64,000 bases of DNA. Origin: Rotaria macrura (Eukaryota > Rotifera > Eurotatoria > Philodinida > Philodinidae). This document shows, piece by piece, positions 11,821 to 23,771 of this stretch. Position numbers and translations under genes: made by a program. Within the stretch, counting starts at the first letter, position 1. Every line of letters starts with the position of its first letter. The notes under the pieces are model-generated. The model searched no databases and was not told the origin of the DNA. It worked only from the letters and a program-made list of their open reading frames with translations. Location of the stretch: contig OENT01000360.1 of the NCBI GenBank assembly GCA_900239685.1, positions 1 to 64,000 of the forward strand, read 5' to 3'.

Positions 11821-14800
11821 GAAATTTTAAAATCTGATGATATCATTGTATAAAGTATAGTTTCAGCTGAAAGAGAGGACTCTTGTCTGCTCTGACGATT
11901 CTAATTTTCACAACTCAAGTGTGTTTTCCTAGAAAACTCTAGTCAGGATAAGTTTAATTTAAAGTTGTTGGCATATTCTGCCTTGGGCGCGATTACCGAT
12001 CCGAGCATCCATGTGACGTGAAAGTTAATGGTTATTGGGTATCGTTCCAAAGCAGCGTTTTATGGTGTCTAAGCAATGGTTTAGCGCCTAGATCCTTCTG
12101 AAACTGTGTAGGCTCTAGCTGTTTTTAGTGCAGATATTGCTCTTGGCACTTTTTGATCTAGTGAAAGAATTTTATTGCAGGTCTCAATCAATAGGATATA
12201 GTCGTCTTTTTGCTCTAGCGGAGTGAGATGGGAGCGAACTTAGAAACATCTGAACTGATTGATCTCTCAGTTTAGACAAAAATCACAATTTTATTTCGGA
12301 ACTCATTGATATAAAGAACAGTTTGTGGATCCGCTTCTGAGTGAAAAACTTAGTTTCTATAGCGGGCTAATATGGCGGTTAAAAAATAAGTGAAACAGAT
12401 TTAATTAATACTTGTCGCTTTCTATAGCACGTATCGTAGATATATTATTATTAGGAGAAAAGACTGTGGATTAGAAATGCATTTATTAATACAAATAGGA
12501 TTTTACAGCGTGATAATGATATATGAATCAAATAAAATTGAGTAGAAAAGAAAATAGGAATAGGAATATTCACCAATAATAAAATTTCTGACCATGCGTT
12601 GTGACTATCAATATCCTTCATTTTTTATTGATTCATCAATTAGAAATACTTTCAAAGTAAAAAGTTTTTAAAGCTTGACAATGCGTCATACATTTATAAT
12701 AATCAGAGTTTTTAAATCCCACAATTCTGTCTCGCAAGGGGATACATTGAAAGGTGTATTTTTCTCCTTGTTCATACTGATGACGAAGAAGTTCTCATAT
12801 CATATTAGCTTAAATTAGGCTTATTATTACGTCAATACTTTTCTCCCCAAGAATATGAGAAGCAGTTCGTTTAAGACACCGTCAATTCCAGAAGAACATG
12901 CTCAGTCAATAGTCTCTGATTGTTCTCAGTTTAAAAGATGCGGTAAAATCAAAGATTTTATGAATTTTCTCTCGCAAGCACAGCCCATTGAGGACTAGTA
13001 TCAGTTTTATACTGAATGAAGTTTATTATTTTGTTCTTAGAGTCTTCTGTATTTCATAGATTGCGCATGCAGAATTAAAATTAACGATTTTTTAACAAAC
13101 ATGAAGCTTTAGAATGGGTGTTGGGTGTAAATTTCACACTATTTTATATTGACATCTATACCCTTCCATCTGCTAAATTTCGATAATGTTGGTATTGGCG
13201 TAACTCAAATTTCTTTTTGAAATGAATCTAATACATAGAAGAAATGTTGGTATAGTTTTGAAGAATCGCCGTTTTCTCTCCGACATAAAAGTCATTCCTT
13301 CACTTCGGACGCGTATCGGTATCATTAAAACTTGATAATACTATCATAGTCCTGTGTTTTGTGCCAAGGAATATCGAATGTTGGATATCAAAAAGCATCT
13401 TGCACAGGAATAAAAGGCACATATAATCTTAGCTTGAAAGCTTGAAAATATAGGCGATAGTAACGATGTCTCCAAGAGAATAAATTCTCGATGCACTTTG
13501 AAGTTGCATATGATTGAACTAGTGAGCTCTACGAGCTGAACCAAAGTCCTCAACCCCAATTTCCTCTGAAAATTTCAAGTCGTGGTCGGATATTTTTTAA
13601 AGATCTTTTGTTGAAACTAAATTTCAAAGCACATATCATTGGTTGTGAATATCAGTGACTAATCTCATAATGAACAAAAGCGTTCTCCTTATAATACTAT
13701 TTCGTTTGAAATGTTAGCAGGTCTAACATTGGTAATAATTTCGATATTTTTCTCAAAAAATTCCTGCAAATTAAAATTTTTCATCTTCAGAGTACTTTTC
13801 AAAGAAAGAAAATATTTGTGAAATTTTATCATGCTTCAAATAACGGATAAAGTTTTAACATGCGAAGAAAATCGTCCAAAATCTTAGGATTGTTGAAGTG
13901 CAGTGGCACGTTCCATACATATTCACTTTTGTCTTGTTTAAGTGAAGCAATCAACTTATTCCCCTTAAGCATATTATTCTCAGCGATTGGGGCAGAAATG
14001 AATATCTTTAAAGTGAATACCCTCTGAAAGATATGGGTGTGCTTTTCACAGATCTAAGTTCTCTGGTGTCGGAACTCCGAGAATGACGTTCTAAGACACT
14101 ATTAAGAACTAGTATACCAACATGTTCATTTTTTCGAACATCGAATTCCGAGACAAAACATTTTACATTCAATTACAGATAGTAAAGAAGCTTAACGGCT
14201 TCGCTTATTTGTAGTCAGTGGGTCACTAAATAAAGCTGAACAACATCCAATATCAACACTAGAGATCCAAAAGGAATGACATGTTATAAGCGTAGTCTGT
14301 ATCCAAAGACCTGTCTACTGTTTGTTATGCCCATATCATAAGAATAATTAAATGAGAATCAAGTGTTAATCTTCGAAGGCAATCAAACAATTAGATGGTG
14401 TCAATTTAGATAACTCGGTTAAAATGTCTCTTATGCGAAAAACATGTAAGAGAATATTGAGATGTGTTTATTAGAACGAAATGTTGCGTTTATATCTTTG
14501 CAACACAACATATAAGAATGAAAGAACAAGTTATGTTCCGGAAGTTAGTTCTTATTGGTAAAAGTTAGAAGAAAAAATATTTATATATCATCAATTGGAG
14601 TATTCTATGATGCGTATAATACAAAGGTTGATTTATCCTCTATATCACTGTTTTATATCTTGTTTCATAGAGTGTAAAAATTAGTCTGAGTTAAATCCTT
14701 TTCAAATTATCAGTCCATGTTCTAGAAGAAAATACAGTCAAGCAATAGAAATATATGAAAACGAATTTTTCTCGCATACTTTCCAGTTATTTATTGCATA

Positions 14801-15656
14801 CATTTCAGTCATTTTTTCAAAAGATTATTTTCTAATGGATCACTAAAAATTTGGTGCAAGAAAATATTTGTACATGATTTTGAATTCAAAGTGCTAGCTA
14901 AGATGAATCCATCGAATCTGATCACTAAAACATGTTTGAATGAAATTTATAACCAATTTTTGTAAAAATTTCTATTTTTTTCTACTCAGAAATAAAAGCT
15001 AGATCTATGACAGTTCAATATCTGCTCCGATCTTGAGAACTGTTCCAACAGATCTTTTGATAGAAGCCAATCTGTCGAAAGAGTTCTTCTGAATGGAGAT
15101 TCATTTTAACTCTTTATATTTGTCTTTTTCTCTGAATCGTGGGCTTCTTATAAGTTCACTCTTTTGTATTCTCATCACATACGATAGTGTAACGAAATTC
15201 GTTTAGTAAATGAAAGTGTGACAACAACTTGTCGTTTTCAGTAAATTAATTCTTTCTTTTTCTATAGGATGATGCAAGCCAATGCAAATTACTAGTATGA
15301 AATGGTCATGCTAAATGTATAAATAACTTGTCGCTTTTACTCAAATATCAGGTTTTTTTGTATTAATTTAGACCAAGACAAACCTGCCACTGTATGCTTG
15401 ACTTGTTCCATCAATTGGACTTTCATTTCCTCATACCCAAGCCCCTTTTCACTCAATATTCGTTTTTATGATATTAATAAACGTATCATTCGTGGAAGTA
15501 TTTCTCTAGAATAAAATCTTCTTCAACTACTTTTGTGCAATTAACATTTAATTTAAAAAGAGGCTCACATAAAAGTTGGGAGCATATACTTGAATATTAC
15601 AGTGAGGTTTTCGACTCTTAAGATTTTTAGCTTTCTCTTCTCAGATAAGTATATCT
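11821..15656. other. long non-coding stretch, no gene supported
   Basis: Short open frames only, without recognisable domains or good splice context. It is probably decayed repeats and intergenic DNA. A somewhat less A+T-rich patch at 11970-12260 stands out, but I could not assign it. Confidence 0.4.
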
Positions 15657-15935
15657 ATGAAATGTATTTTCTTAGTTATTGGAATTAAAAAACGAAAGAA
15701 AATCTTGAAAACATTAAAAGAATTAAAAAATACGGAACATAAATTTCTATTTATGACAAAACCATCAAAGGAAGTGCGGCCAGAGTACTATGTGCTGTTA
15801 GATTCACCAGATATTGACCTTGACAAGTATTCATTCAATTTTTGTCAAAATTATTTTTCTCCAGAAAAAGACTTTTTTTACGCAGACTTTCTGTCGGCAC
15901 ACTTAAATCGTTATAAAATATGCATGTTAACATAA
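15657..15935 (+). CDS. orphan 92-aa open frame, doubtful
   Basis: An ATG-initiated frame follows a pyrimidine-rich TCTCTTCTCAG acceptor-like site. It encodes a Lys-rich start and a more acidic C-terminal half (DSPDIDLDKYSFNF). I recognise no family, and in sequence this A+T-rich a 92-codon frame can arise by chance. It could be an exon of a lost gene. Coding status is not established. Confidence 0.2.
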   Translation: MKCIFLVIGIKKRKKILKTLKELKNTEHKFLFMTKPSKEVRPEYYVLLDSPDIDLDKYSFNFCQNYFSPEKDFFYADFLSAHLNRYKICMLT

Positions 15936-17968
15936 TTTCACCTTTAAGTTTTAATGACTTCAGAAAAGGAGGACATATTCGTAATAACCTTGAAAAAGTA
16001 CATTCGTATCATAAATCTTTTATAAAAGCCTTTGATGGTTCTTCTGAACGAGAACTTTCATGAAAAATGTTTTTATCTAAAACATATTATAGATTGCGGT
16101 TTTTCCACGTGTATACCGAATATTTCATGCTGTTGTTGAATCATTTAAATGTAAGAATAATATAAGTAAGCATGTACGTATTTAATAAAGAATTTAACAC
16201 GTGAATAGATAAACATGGGACAACCTAAATAGTTACATCCCAAGGTCAATATCGGATGATTCTAACAAGAAATAACATCTGGTTCTATCTTCTAATAAAC
16301 TCAATTACAAAACGTTGCGAAATTGGTTCTAAATATCAGAAAAATGTGTTTCAGTGACCTATCTATCTCATATAGTACTATCTATTCAAAATAATTAAAA
16401 TTTTTGTAACTCATTTTGAAGTGATCAATTAGAAAGTAACCCTTCGAAGAAATTACTAAAATGCTTCCACTAAAAAGCTTGAGAATTTCTGATAAAAACT
16501 CGTTTTTCATATAATTATGATAAGATTTTTTATTTTAATCGAAAATGTCCACTAATAGATTCAAAACTACTTGAATTTTTTGTGCTCTATCAAATAATAT
16601 ATAAAACAACGCGACAACGCATTTAGTCTATATTTTTCTCATGGCGTCATACTAAATGACCGATTTCAAACAAAAATTTCTCATTAATAATCCAGATTGT
16701 TTGCAAAGATGCTATGATCACATCTTGAAGTTTGCAAGAGTTTATCTTCTCTTCTATGATGTTCACCTCCGCACCCGTCCCCAAAAAGAAGTTCAACTCC
16801 AACTAATTTGGCTATGATGTAAAAACCATCTGTATAACAACAATAAAAAGCACGGAAGCCTACGGTCGATAATTGACACGATCAGAGTATTGCTTTTGAG
16901 ACATCATTTAGGGGAACCTGCAGGTGGATTTAAACCATCCTTGTTTTGCCCACAATAACAAACAATAATATTTCTGGAGAGACTTTCTTTTGAATAAATA
17001 AATTATTCATTTATACAAATCGATGAAGTATTTTCATTGACATTCTGGTAAATATATCAATGCTTTGTGCACAGAATTTCAAGGGAAAATATACATCACT
17101 CTATCATTGGAAATCTAATACACCTAAAAATTTTGTATTATTTTCTCGAGATGTAGAACTCACTGAATGTTGAAAAATATCACATATTCATAATTTCAAC
17201 ATCATCTATGAATTAGGGAAAATTCTAACGTAAATATGCATCGATAAAAAGTATTAATTAAATATATATTAAATAAAAAATGCTTCAACTTTCATTGCAT
17301 GCGGAGTGGAGCTTTTACCCTTTCTGAGCCTAGAATCATTGTTGTAGTAATGGAATGTTGGATCCAGTATTCTTCAAGACGATCAACACATGATACCTAA
17401 TCATTTTAATTTGTTAAAACGGCTGAATTCTAATCCATACTATTCTATTGTATATTATTGATAAGAATAATTCTTGAAAGAGAACTTAATCCAGAATACA
17501 AGAAAATATTTTTTTGTATCTATGAAAAATTTCTGAATGGCTATTAGCTCATACGTAATGGAGAGAGGCAGTGGATTTTTAATAGGAAAGAGAAAATCAA
17601 TAGAACGTATAGGATGTATATAGTGGATATGATAGGAAAGAAAAGAAGGAAAAAGCTATAGCACGAAAGCAGCGAGCCCTGTCACTGTTGCTATGTGATA
17701 GAACGAAGAAACGCGTGGCTTTCGTGGAGCAAGAACCCACACACCCTGCTATCCGGGCAGTTTTCCTAGCCAGTCAAACTAGAAGGCGCATATTAATCTT
17801 CGTTTTGCGTTAGTGTGAACCATGTCTGACACTTACAATGAGCACCTAACCTTAATCGAAATTGTAGGTTTTGCATAGTTTAGAATTTATTTTATGATCA
17901 TTGAGTTTCTTTCTCTATCATATTTACATTAAGAAATACTTAAATCGTTTTATTACTCTAAATATATA
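15936..17968. other. non-coding stretch
   Basis: No gene is recognisable. A locally G+C-richer patch at 17650-17810 interrupts the A+T-rich background but has no open frame or RNA fold that I could identify. Confidence 0.35.
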
Positions 17969-18540
17969 CAGTGGCTGCCAAAACTATACATCCACTTAAA
18001 AAGAAAAGTGTTCTCGCTTTCTATTTCAATGGCGTTGCTGAAAGACACTTCCTATGCTTCTGCTTTTATTGAAACGAAAACAAACGTACATGGAATATTT
18101 CACTCTTCGAATTTATACAACTACTTGATTTTTGAGATTTCTATCCGAACAGATAAAATTGGCAGTTTCCTGATGAAATATCACTTAAAATTCTTCAGAC
18201 AATGAGCTAATTTCTGTTAGTATAGTATACAGAAGAAGTAGGGAAACCAGTGAATCGGGAGGCTCTTCAGATCCTTATGGCTTAGAAGCTCCAGAACTAC
18301 AGTTTCTTTTATGAATATTCAATCTATTCCAACGCATAGTACGACGCTCGGGCAAGCATGAACAACTGCATTCGATATACTATTTAAATGATAAGTGTGG
18401 AAAGCAAAGTTTGCGTGGCGAATGCAATGTGTTAAAGAAAATAGATGAAATATTGTATGGATTGTCTCTATTTGGTCATAAAAAGTAGTGCAAGAGTTTT
18501 GAAAAACATAAATTTTGTAAAAATTCATACTGTGCAGAAA
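17969..18540 (+). repeat. left arm of the foldback element
   Basis: This is the inverted counterpart of about 18895-19468. Recognisable paired landmarks include AAGTGGATGTATAG at the outer side and GACCAAATAGAGACAA near the inner side. Confidence 0.8.
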
Positions 18541-18894
18541 ATCTGGTTCTTGAAATCTAAAACAGTGGGAGTCTCAAGGGTTGAAATCAATTATTTCGAA
18601 AAATTTACTAGGGCTTAAAATCCATCCAAACATACAACAAGTACTTAGATCAATATCTAATAAAAGTCGAAAGAAACTGTAGCACATGGTGATGCAGTTC
18701 ATACAGTAAAGACTTTGGATGTAGAAACCACGCGTAATTCAGTTTGAAAGCTTCCGCTTCAAATGAAATTTGTGTACTACGTCTTTCTGGAGCAACTCGT
18801 GGGTTTTTATCCCAATTGTCTTTTTCGAAATCGTCATGATTAATCGGTCACACTGCAGCTATTTTGATTCCAAGAGTAACTTCTTTTTGTGGAG

Positions 18895-19468
18895 AGTATG
18901 AGTTTTTGCAAAATTTATAAGCTTTTCAAAACTCTTGCATTACTTTTTATGACCAAATAGAGACAATTCATCTGAGAATTCATCCATTTGCTTTCCGCAT
19001 TAAATTCAATCATGCAAACCTTGCTTTCCACCGTATTCATTTAAATAGAATATCGAATGCAGTTGTTCATTGGCTCTGGAGCTTCAAAGCCATAAGGATC
19101 TGAAGAGCCTCCCGATTCTCTGGTTTCCCTACTTCTTCTGTATACTATACTAGGAGAAGTTATCTCATTGTCTGAAGAATTTTAAGTGATATTTCATCGG
19201 GAAACTGCCATTTTTAGCTGCGCGGGTAGAAATCACGAAAATCAAGTAGTGGCATAATTTCGGTACGCGAAATACTCCATGTATGTTTGTTTTTGTTTCA
19301 ATAAAAAATGAACCACGGAAAATTTCTTTCTAAGACTAATCACGAGCGTACTAGGCACAATCAGCTAGTTCATGATAGAAGTCGCAGGTACCAAGGAGAG
19401 TTCGCCATTGAAATAGAAAGCCAGAACACTTTTCTTTTTAAGTGGATGTATAGTTTTGACAGGCATTG
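18895..19468 (-). repeat. right arm of the foldback element
   Basis: Inverted copy of the left arm, with scattered substitutions and lacking the left arm's internal block of about 55 bp. Confidence 0.8.
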
Positions 19469-19488
19469 GAAATCATGAAAAAAACAGG

Positions 19489-20187
19489 TCAGTTGATAAA
19501 AAGTGGAAACAACGTACTTTGCACATTTTCATCAATTTGAATCAAGTGTACGAGATGCGAACCATTCGATTGCTGTAAAGGATCACTCTTCACGCGAAAT
19601 TGAGAGCCAATTCGTAAAATTATCTCAACTTCAGATTCATATTGAGTATAACCAGAAATCTTTTTCCCACTAACAGCTTCAATAAGAAAAAGAGTTGAAT
19701 CTTTTTCTTCGTTTAGAAAACCTTTAATGATATTGACTGATGATGAACATGAGTTAATACTCCACCATGTCACGATTTGATCTTCTGTGAAATTCTTGCC
19801 AATATCAAGAGCTACTCCTCTCCATACAGCCTCTTTAACACTAGGCAACTTATCCAATGCTGTCTCAAACAGTTTCAAATACGGAAACCAAATCTTTAAT
19901 GACGATCGATTTTCGGATCGTAATGCTTTGTTTAATACACGATACAAACTAGTCTCACCCCATTCCATCGTGTAAATATAAACAGCTGCTGATTGATCTT
20001 TTGTTAGTCCATGTTCTGATGGGAAACGACAGTGCCTTTTAGCTATCGTGATGTAATGAGTTATTTCTTCGATTTGAGGTGCAATCGGTTCTAGTGCTTT
20101 TTCAAGTGTAACTTCTTTTGCACTGCGATAACCGTAGACTGGTGGAAGTTGCTTAATTGAAACATCAATATCACCAAAACGATTCAT
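19489..20187 (-). CDS. NAD(P)+--arginine ADP-ribosyltransferase (ART family)
   Basis: The 232-aa frame starts at an ATG (MNRFGDID) and fits the R-S-E clade of mono-ADP-ribosyltransferases. These enzymes transfer ADP-ribose from NAD+ to arginine on target proteins. Arg123 (VWRGV) would bind NAD. The WWSINSCSSS segment (residues 141-150) supplies the serine motif, and E186-V-E188 gives the ExE active-site motif followed by IILRIGSQFRV. The upstream YTMEWGETSLYRVLN and LRSENRSSLKIWFPYLKL blocks are typical of bdelloid members. All key residues are present. At the 3' end, a GTACGT donor-like site at 19517 would end coding at ENVQ, so the displayed tail (STLFPLFIN) may be intron read-through. Any true 3' exon would lie beyond the foldback element that begins 20 bp past the stop. 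Subcellular location is not indicated, and I see no signal peptide. Confidence 0.85.
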   Translation of the reverse strand: MNRFGDIDVSIKQLPPVYGYRSAKEVTLEKALEPIAPQIEEITHYITIAKRHCRFPSEHGLTKDQSAAVYIYTMEWGETSLYRVLNKALRSENRSSLKIWFPYLKLFETALDKLPSVKEAVWRGVALDIGKNFTEDQIVTWWSINSCSSSVNIIKGFLNEEKDSTLFLIEAVSGKKISGYTQYESEVEIILRIGSQFRVKSDPLQQSNGSHLVHLIQIDENVQSTLFPLFIN

Positions 20188-23100
20188 CTTGCGTGTATTT
20201 ATATGCTTTTAGACGACTATGAAAGCACAACCCTTCTGAATTTCGAATTTTTTAGTGAATGTATTTTTGATTTGGTGTTCTAGAATGCATAATAATAAAT
20301 ATTTTATCGCTAGTTTTTGTTTGAATGCAATAATAGAAAATGAAACAATTCGTAATGTTTTTCCTAATAGTCTGTTCGTCGTGTTGTAGAACGAAAATAA
20401 AAAAGTGTTTGAAGAAGAAAGACATGTTCTATTTAGTGAAGATCTTTTTTCACATCCGTTATAAAAACCTGTTCGTGGCCGTGTATTATGATTTATTGAA
20501 ACAGAAGCAAGAACATAACCCTATCAATTTGAATAAAGATCTACCAGCATTAAGCAGTATTTCAGAATATAAAAAATAAATAAAATCATCGGTAGATCAA
20601 TAAAAATTGGAAACATTATTATGATTAGATTATTCAGTGCGATTCAGAAAGAAAGAAAAGTCATTTACGCAGTATTTTATGATGATTTAAGTAATTCTAG
20701 AATAATATTGTCATACCTCAAATGTAAATTATCTCTTTCAATATAAATATTAAATTGATAAACTCGGGAAGGTTTAGGACACTAATTTGTATACAGCACA
20801 AGAACATATCTAATAGAACTATAGTCTATTTTCGACAAATGCATCTTTCATCTACTAAGCATTTCGCCTATTCTGACATCTGCGAATATACTTTTAACCG
20901 GAAAGTACCAAGTCAAATATGATCCATTCTGCGTATGATATGTTATTGCATGTATTCAGTTTATTAATAAATCAACTTATTACCAACTGAGTTGGGTATA
21001 ATATGAATTCATACTCGTCTGGATTGGAACCATCTAAGTTCATCCTTGCACACTTACTATCCACCCTGGGTGGCCCTCACTCTTACGTCATCCCGCTTTC
21101 ACTATACTATCTCAGTTGGTAACTACCTTAATTTAACCTGAGAGACTTACCGTCCATCTTCACCCTCATCTTCTGGTTATCAACTGACATAGTGATCGTT
21201 CAGTTTTTTAATAAACTAATAATTTATAATAAAAAAGCAAATACTAAATGAATCATATTTGGCCTACTTTCTTTCGGTTAAAAACTTATTCGACGATACT
21301 GAAATTAGAGATGATGGAATTTTCCGTTTCACAATACTACAATAATGGAAAGCTTAAAGTACAAACAAAACTACTCGAGATTTGGTGGGTATGAATGTAG
21401 GTGAGTGGTCTTAGTTATTCTCTTGATCCACCTACCTACATTTGTCGAGCACCCGCTCTACGACCCGAAAAACCCTGTTGACGATCGTGGATAAAACCAT
21501 GATGAAGAAACGTGGCCGATTCTCTGCGCTACAAATTATCAGAAAATACATTCATAAACAATCCCTAGAGTACATTTTTATGGATGTCGCAAAAAAACTC
21601 ATTTCACTTAATCGAGGCACGTGTCTTTTACAAAAATAAAACGAATTCTGAATTTTTTTCTGATCACCGCAAAAATTACATGTATACCCTGAGGATAACC
21701 AATCGAATTTATCCGCTCTCATGAGTCTTCACAATATACTGAACTTGCATTTTTTATAGTTAGGATGGTTCAGATCTTATTATGATTCTATGGGTATTTC
21801 AATAAAAATCTTTAGCATTCCTTACAATTATATAAATCAATCAAATCATATATGTCATGACCTACGAGAATAAATCTTAAAAGAAGTCCACTGAAAAACA
21901 AATATTTTTCATGTATGAAAAATCTTTGAATAAAACAATGCCGACTTTGGCCTGATTGGTAGTCTTAATTTTGTGTGCTATACAAACGCCCATAATTTTG
22001 CTGTAAAAATATTTACTTTTGGTTTGCTAAGGTGTACCGACCTGAGACACCCACACAGATTTCACTAAAAAAGTATCTAAGGGGGTGTACTGCTGATGGT
22101 CAGTGTGTGATTCACTGATCAGCGTGAATGTCGGTCTTTTCTTAGCTTCCATGAACATTTCACACTTCGCATATGACCACCAGTACATAGGCCCTCGGAA
22201 CAGAGTCTATGATTTTTTGTGAACTTCACCCTTGGCACTTTTCCAGACTCTGTGGGTTAACGAAATTTTGATCAGAGTTCATACGTAAACTCACACAAAA
22301 TGATTTTTTCTTTTCAAAACTGCTCTAATAATTACATTACTTGCTGCAGTCGAATAATTTTTACCAAATAGCAGCGGTGAAGACTTTAAGGAAACGTCGC
22401 CTTTAACTTAAGTGATACTGTGTATGTGACATGGCTCGTTTTACTTTTTATCGAACTATTCGTTTGTTGACTTTGGAAGATAAAGACCTTCCAACTTTGT
22501 TATTTATCTTCTAGTGTCTTTTATTTCTTTCACTTAGATATGTTTCAACTGCGAATTTTGGTGATCATGATTGCACTTATCAAAAGTAAAACATTTAAAG
22601 TGATAAGCAAATGAGAAGGGAATGCAACCAAAGAACACCTTCACATGTGGGCAAAGAAATTAATTTCGAACAAGATATAAAACCCAATATTAATTTTTGT
22701 ACGATATGAGGTCCAGAGATTTTTGTGGATTTATATGAGGACGGATTTCGAAACATTTTATTTTATTTATGATTGAAGCCTGTCCCATGGACTGGTGTCC
22801 ATATGTTATCGTGTTGTAACGTTCATTAACTCAAAACCGTTAATATTTAGAATACGGCCTGTCCACGTAACGGTACTCCTGGATGATCGAAGTTTTCCTA
22901 CTCAATTAAGCAAAAACAATGTGACTACCGTGTAGAGCGAACTCGATAACAAACAGAAGTGCAGCTTTTATTTACATAGCTATTGGTTTTCTTGAAAAAA
23001 TGAATTATACGAAGGAGCTGTGTCTCATAGAAGAAAAAGTCCGAGTTTATTATCATTCCTTGTTTTCAGATTTTTCGTATAGAATAATAGTCCTCTTCCA

Positions 23101-23453
23101 AAGCCTATCGCATGAACCAAACACACTTTCAATACTATGAAATCATGCGAAGGATAGTGTGTTTCATTGCTGCTTCAATAATTTATTTGGTTTTGTAAAT
23201 CTAATATATCGATGAAAGTGATTCCGTCACGAAATTTTCCTATAATTCATTTTTATTCAAGAGTACGACTCTTCTTCTTATACAAGTAATGCTCTAAGTT
23301 CATTTTTTTACACTGTATCATAAGGTCATACTTGTAATTTTTATGAAAATATTAACGGACCATCAACGATGTGATAGAATCACTATCAAATGATGAGATT
23401 TTTTTCATACATTTAAAAACATTATTTTTCTCTCAAATTATACTCTCCAAAAT
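20188..23453. other. non-coding stretch with one possible small inverted-repeat element
   Basis: No gene is supported. Open frames at 20340-20579 and 21442-21639 lack domains and splice context. A 141-bp unit with 11-bp terminal inverted repeats lies at 20981-21121. Confidence 0.35.
20981..21121. mobile_element. possible MITE, 141 bp with 11-bp terminal inverted repeats
   Basis: The unit begins TACCAACTGAG and ends CTCAGTTGGTA, a perfect 11-bp inverted pair, and its interior is more G+C-rich than its surroundings. It may be a small Tc1/mariner- or Harbinger-derived MITE. Without other copies the assignment is tentative. Confidence 0.35.
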
Positions 23454-23481
23454 ATGTTAGTATGTGTAGAAATGATTGTAG

Positions 23482-23694
23482 AGCCACGAATATTTAATAT
23501 AATAGTTGCTTTATGGTGTTTTCTAGTTGTTTCTGTTATTTGGATTGGAGGAGCCATTCAGGAAGCACCGCAGATAGACCGCGATCAGTTTTTCGGTAGA
23601 ATATTTTCTATCAATCTCATTAACTTGATAGATTTTCTCAGAATAATTAGATGTATCAGAGTTAGAAAGAAATTGAAAATTTCAGCTCAACTGG
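23482..23694 (+). CDS. orphan exon with voltage-sensor-like S3-S4 pattern
   Basis: An open stretch lies between an acceptor-like TTGTAG (ending 23481) and a strong GTAAGT donor (23695). It encodes a hydrophobic segment (FNIIVALWCFLVVSVIW), a loop, and then FLRIIRCIRVRKK. Arginines every third residue in that last segment are the hallmark of S4 helices in voltage-sensor domains. The upstream and downstream exons were not found, and the conserved S3 aspartate is replaced by Asn. It may be a surviving exon of a lost or distant ion-channel gene, or a chance pattern. Confidence 0.35.
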
Positions 23695-23771
23695 GTAAGT
23701 TATTATTGAGATCTACAATCGTTGTAATACTTTCATCCACCCATGTTTGGAATGTTTTCAGTAAATTTTAA

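Larger units (their letters stand above)
17969..19468. mobile_element. foldback element with about 570-bp inverted arms (Tc1/mariner-like termini)
   Basis: The left end reads CAGTGGCTGCCAAAACTATA and the right end is its near-complement (TATAGTTTTGACAGGCATTG). The similarity continues inward for about 570 bp: the left arm runs to about 18540 and the right arm starts about 18895, leaving a spacer of about 350 bp. The left end is preceded by TA, the target of Tc1/mariner elements, but the right flank no longer shows TA. The left arm carries an extra block of about 55 bp near 18297-18355 that is absent from the right arm, and point differences are scattered throughout, so this is an ageing copy. 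No transposase frame is present, so the element is non-autonomous. It ends 20 bp from the ART gene stop codon. Confidence 0.85.

Noticed and set aside
17690-17810. G+C-richer patch considered as an RNA gene
   Set aside because: No cloverleaf, box elements or stable long stem could be traced by eye.
20340-20579. 79-aa plus-strand open frame upstream of the ART gene
   Set aside because: No domain, no splice context, Lys-rich composition expected of A+T-rich random sequence.
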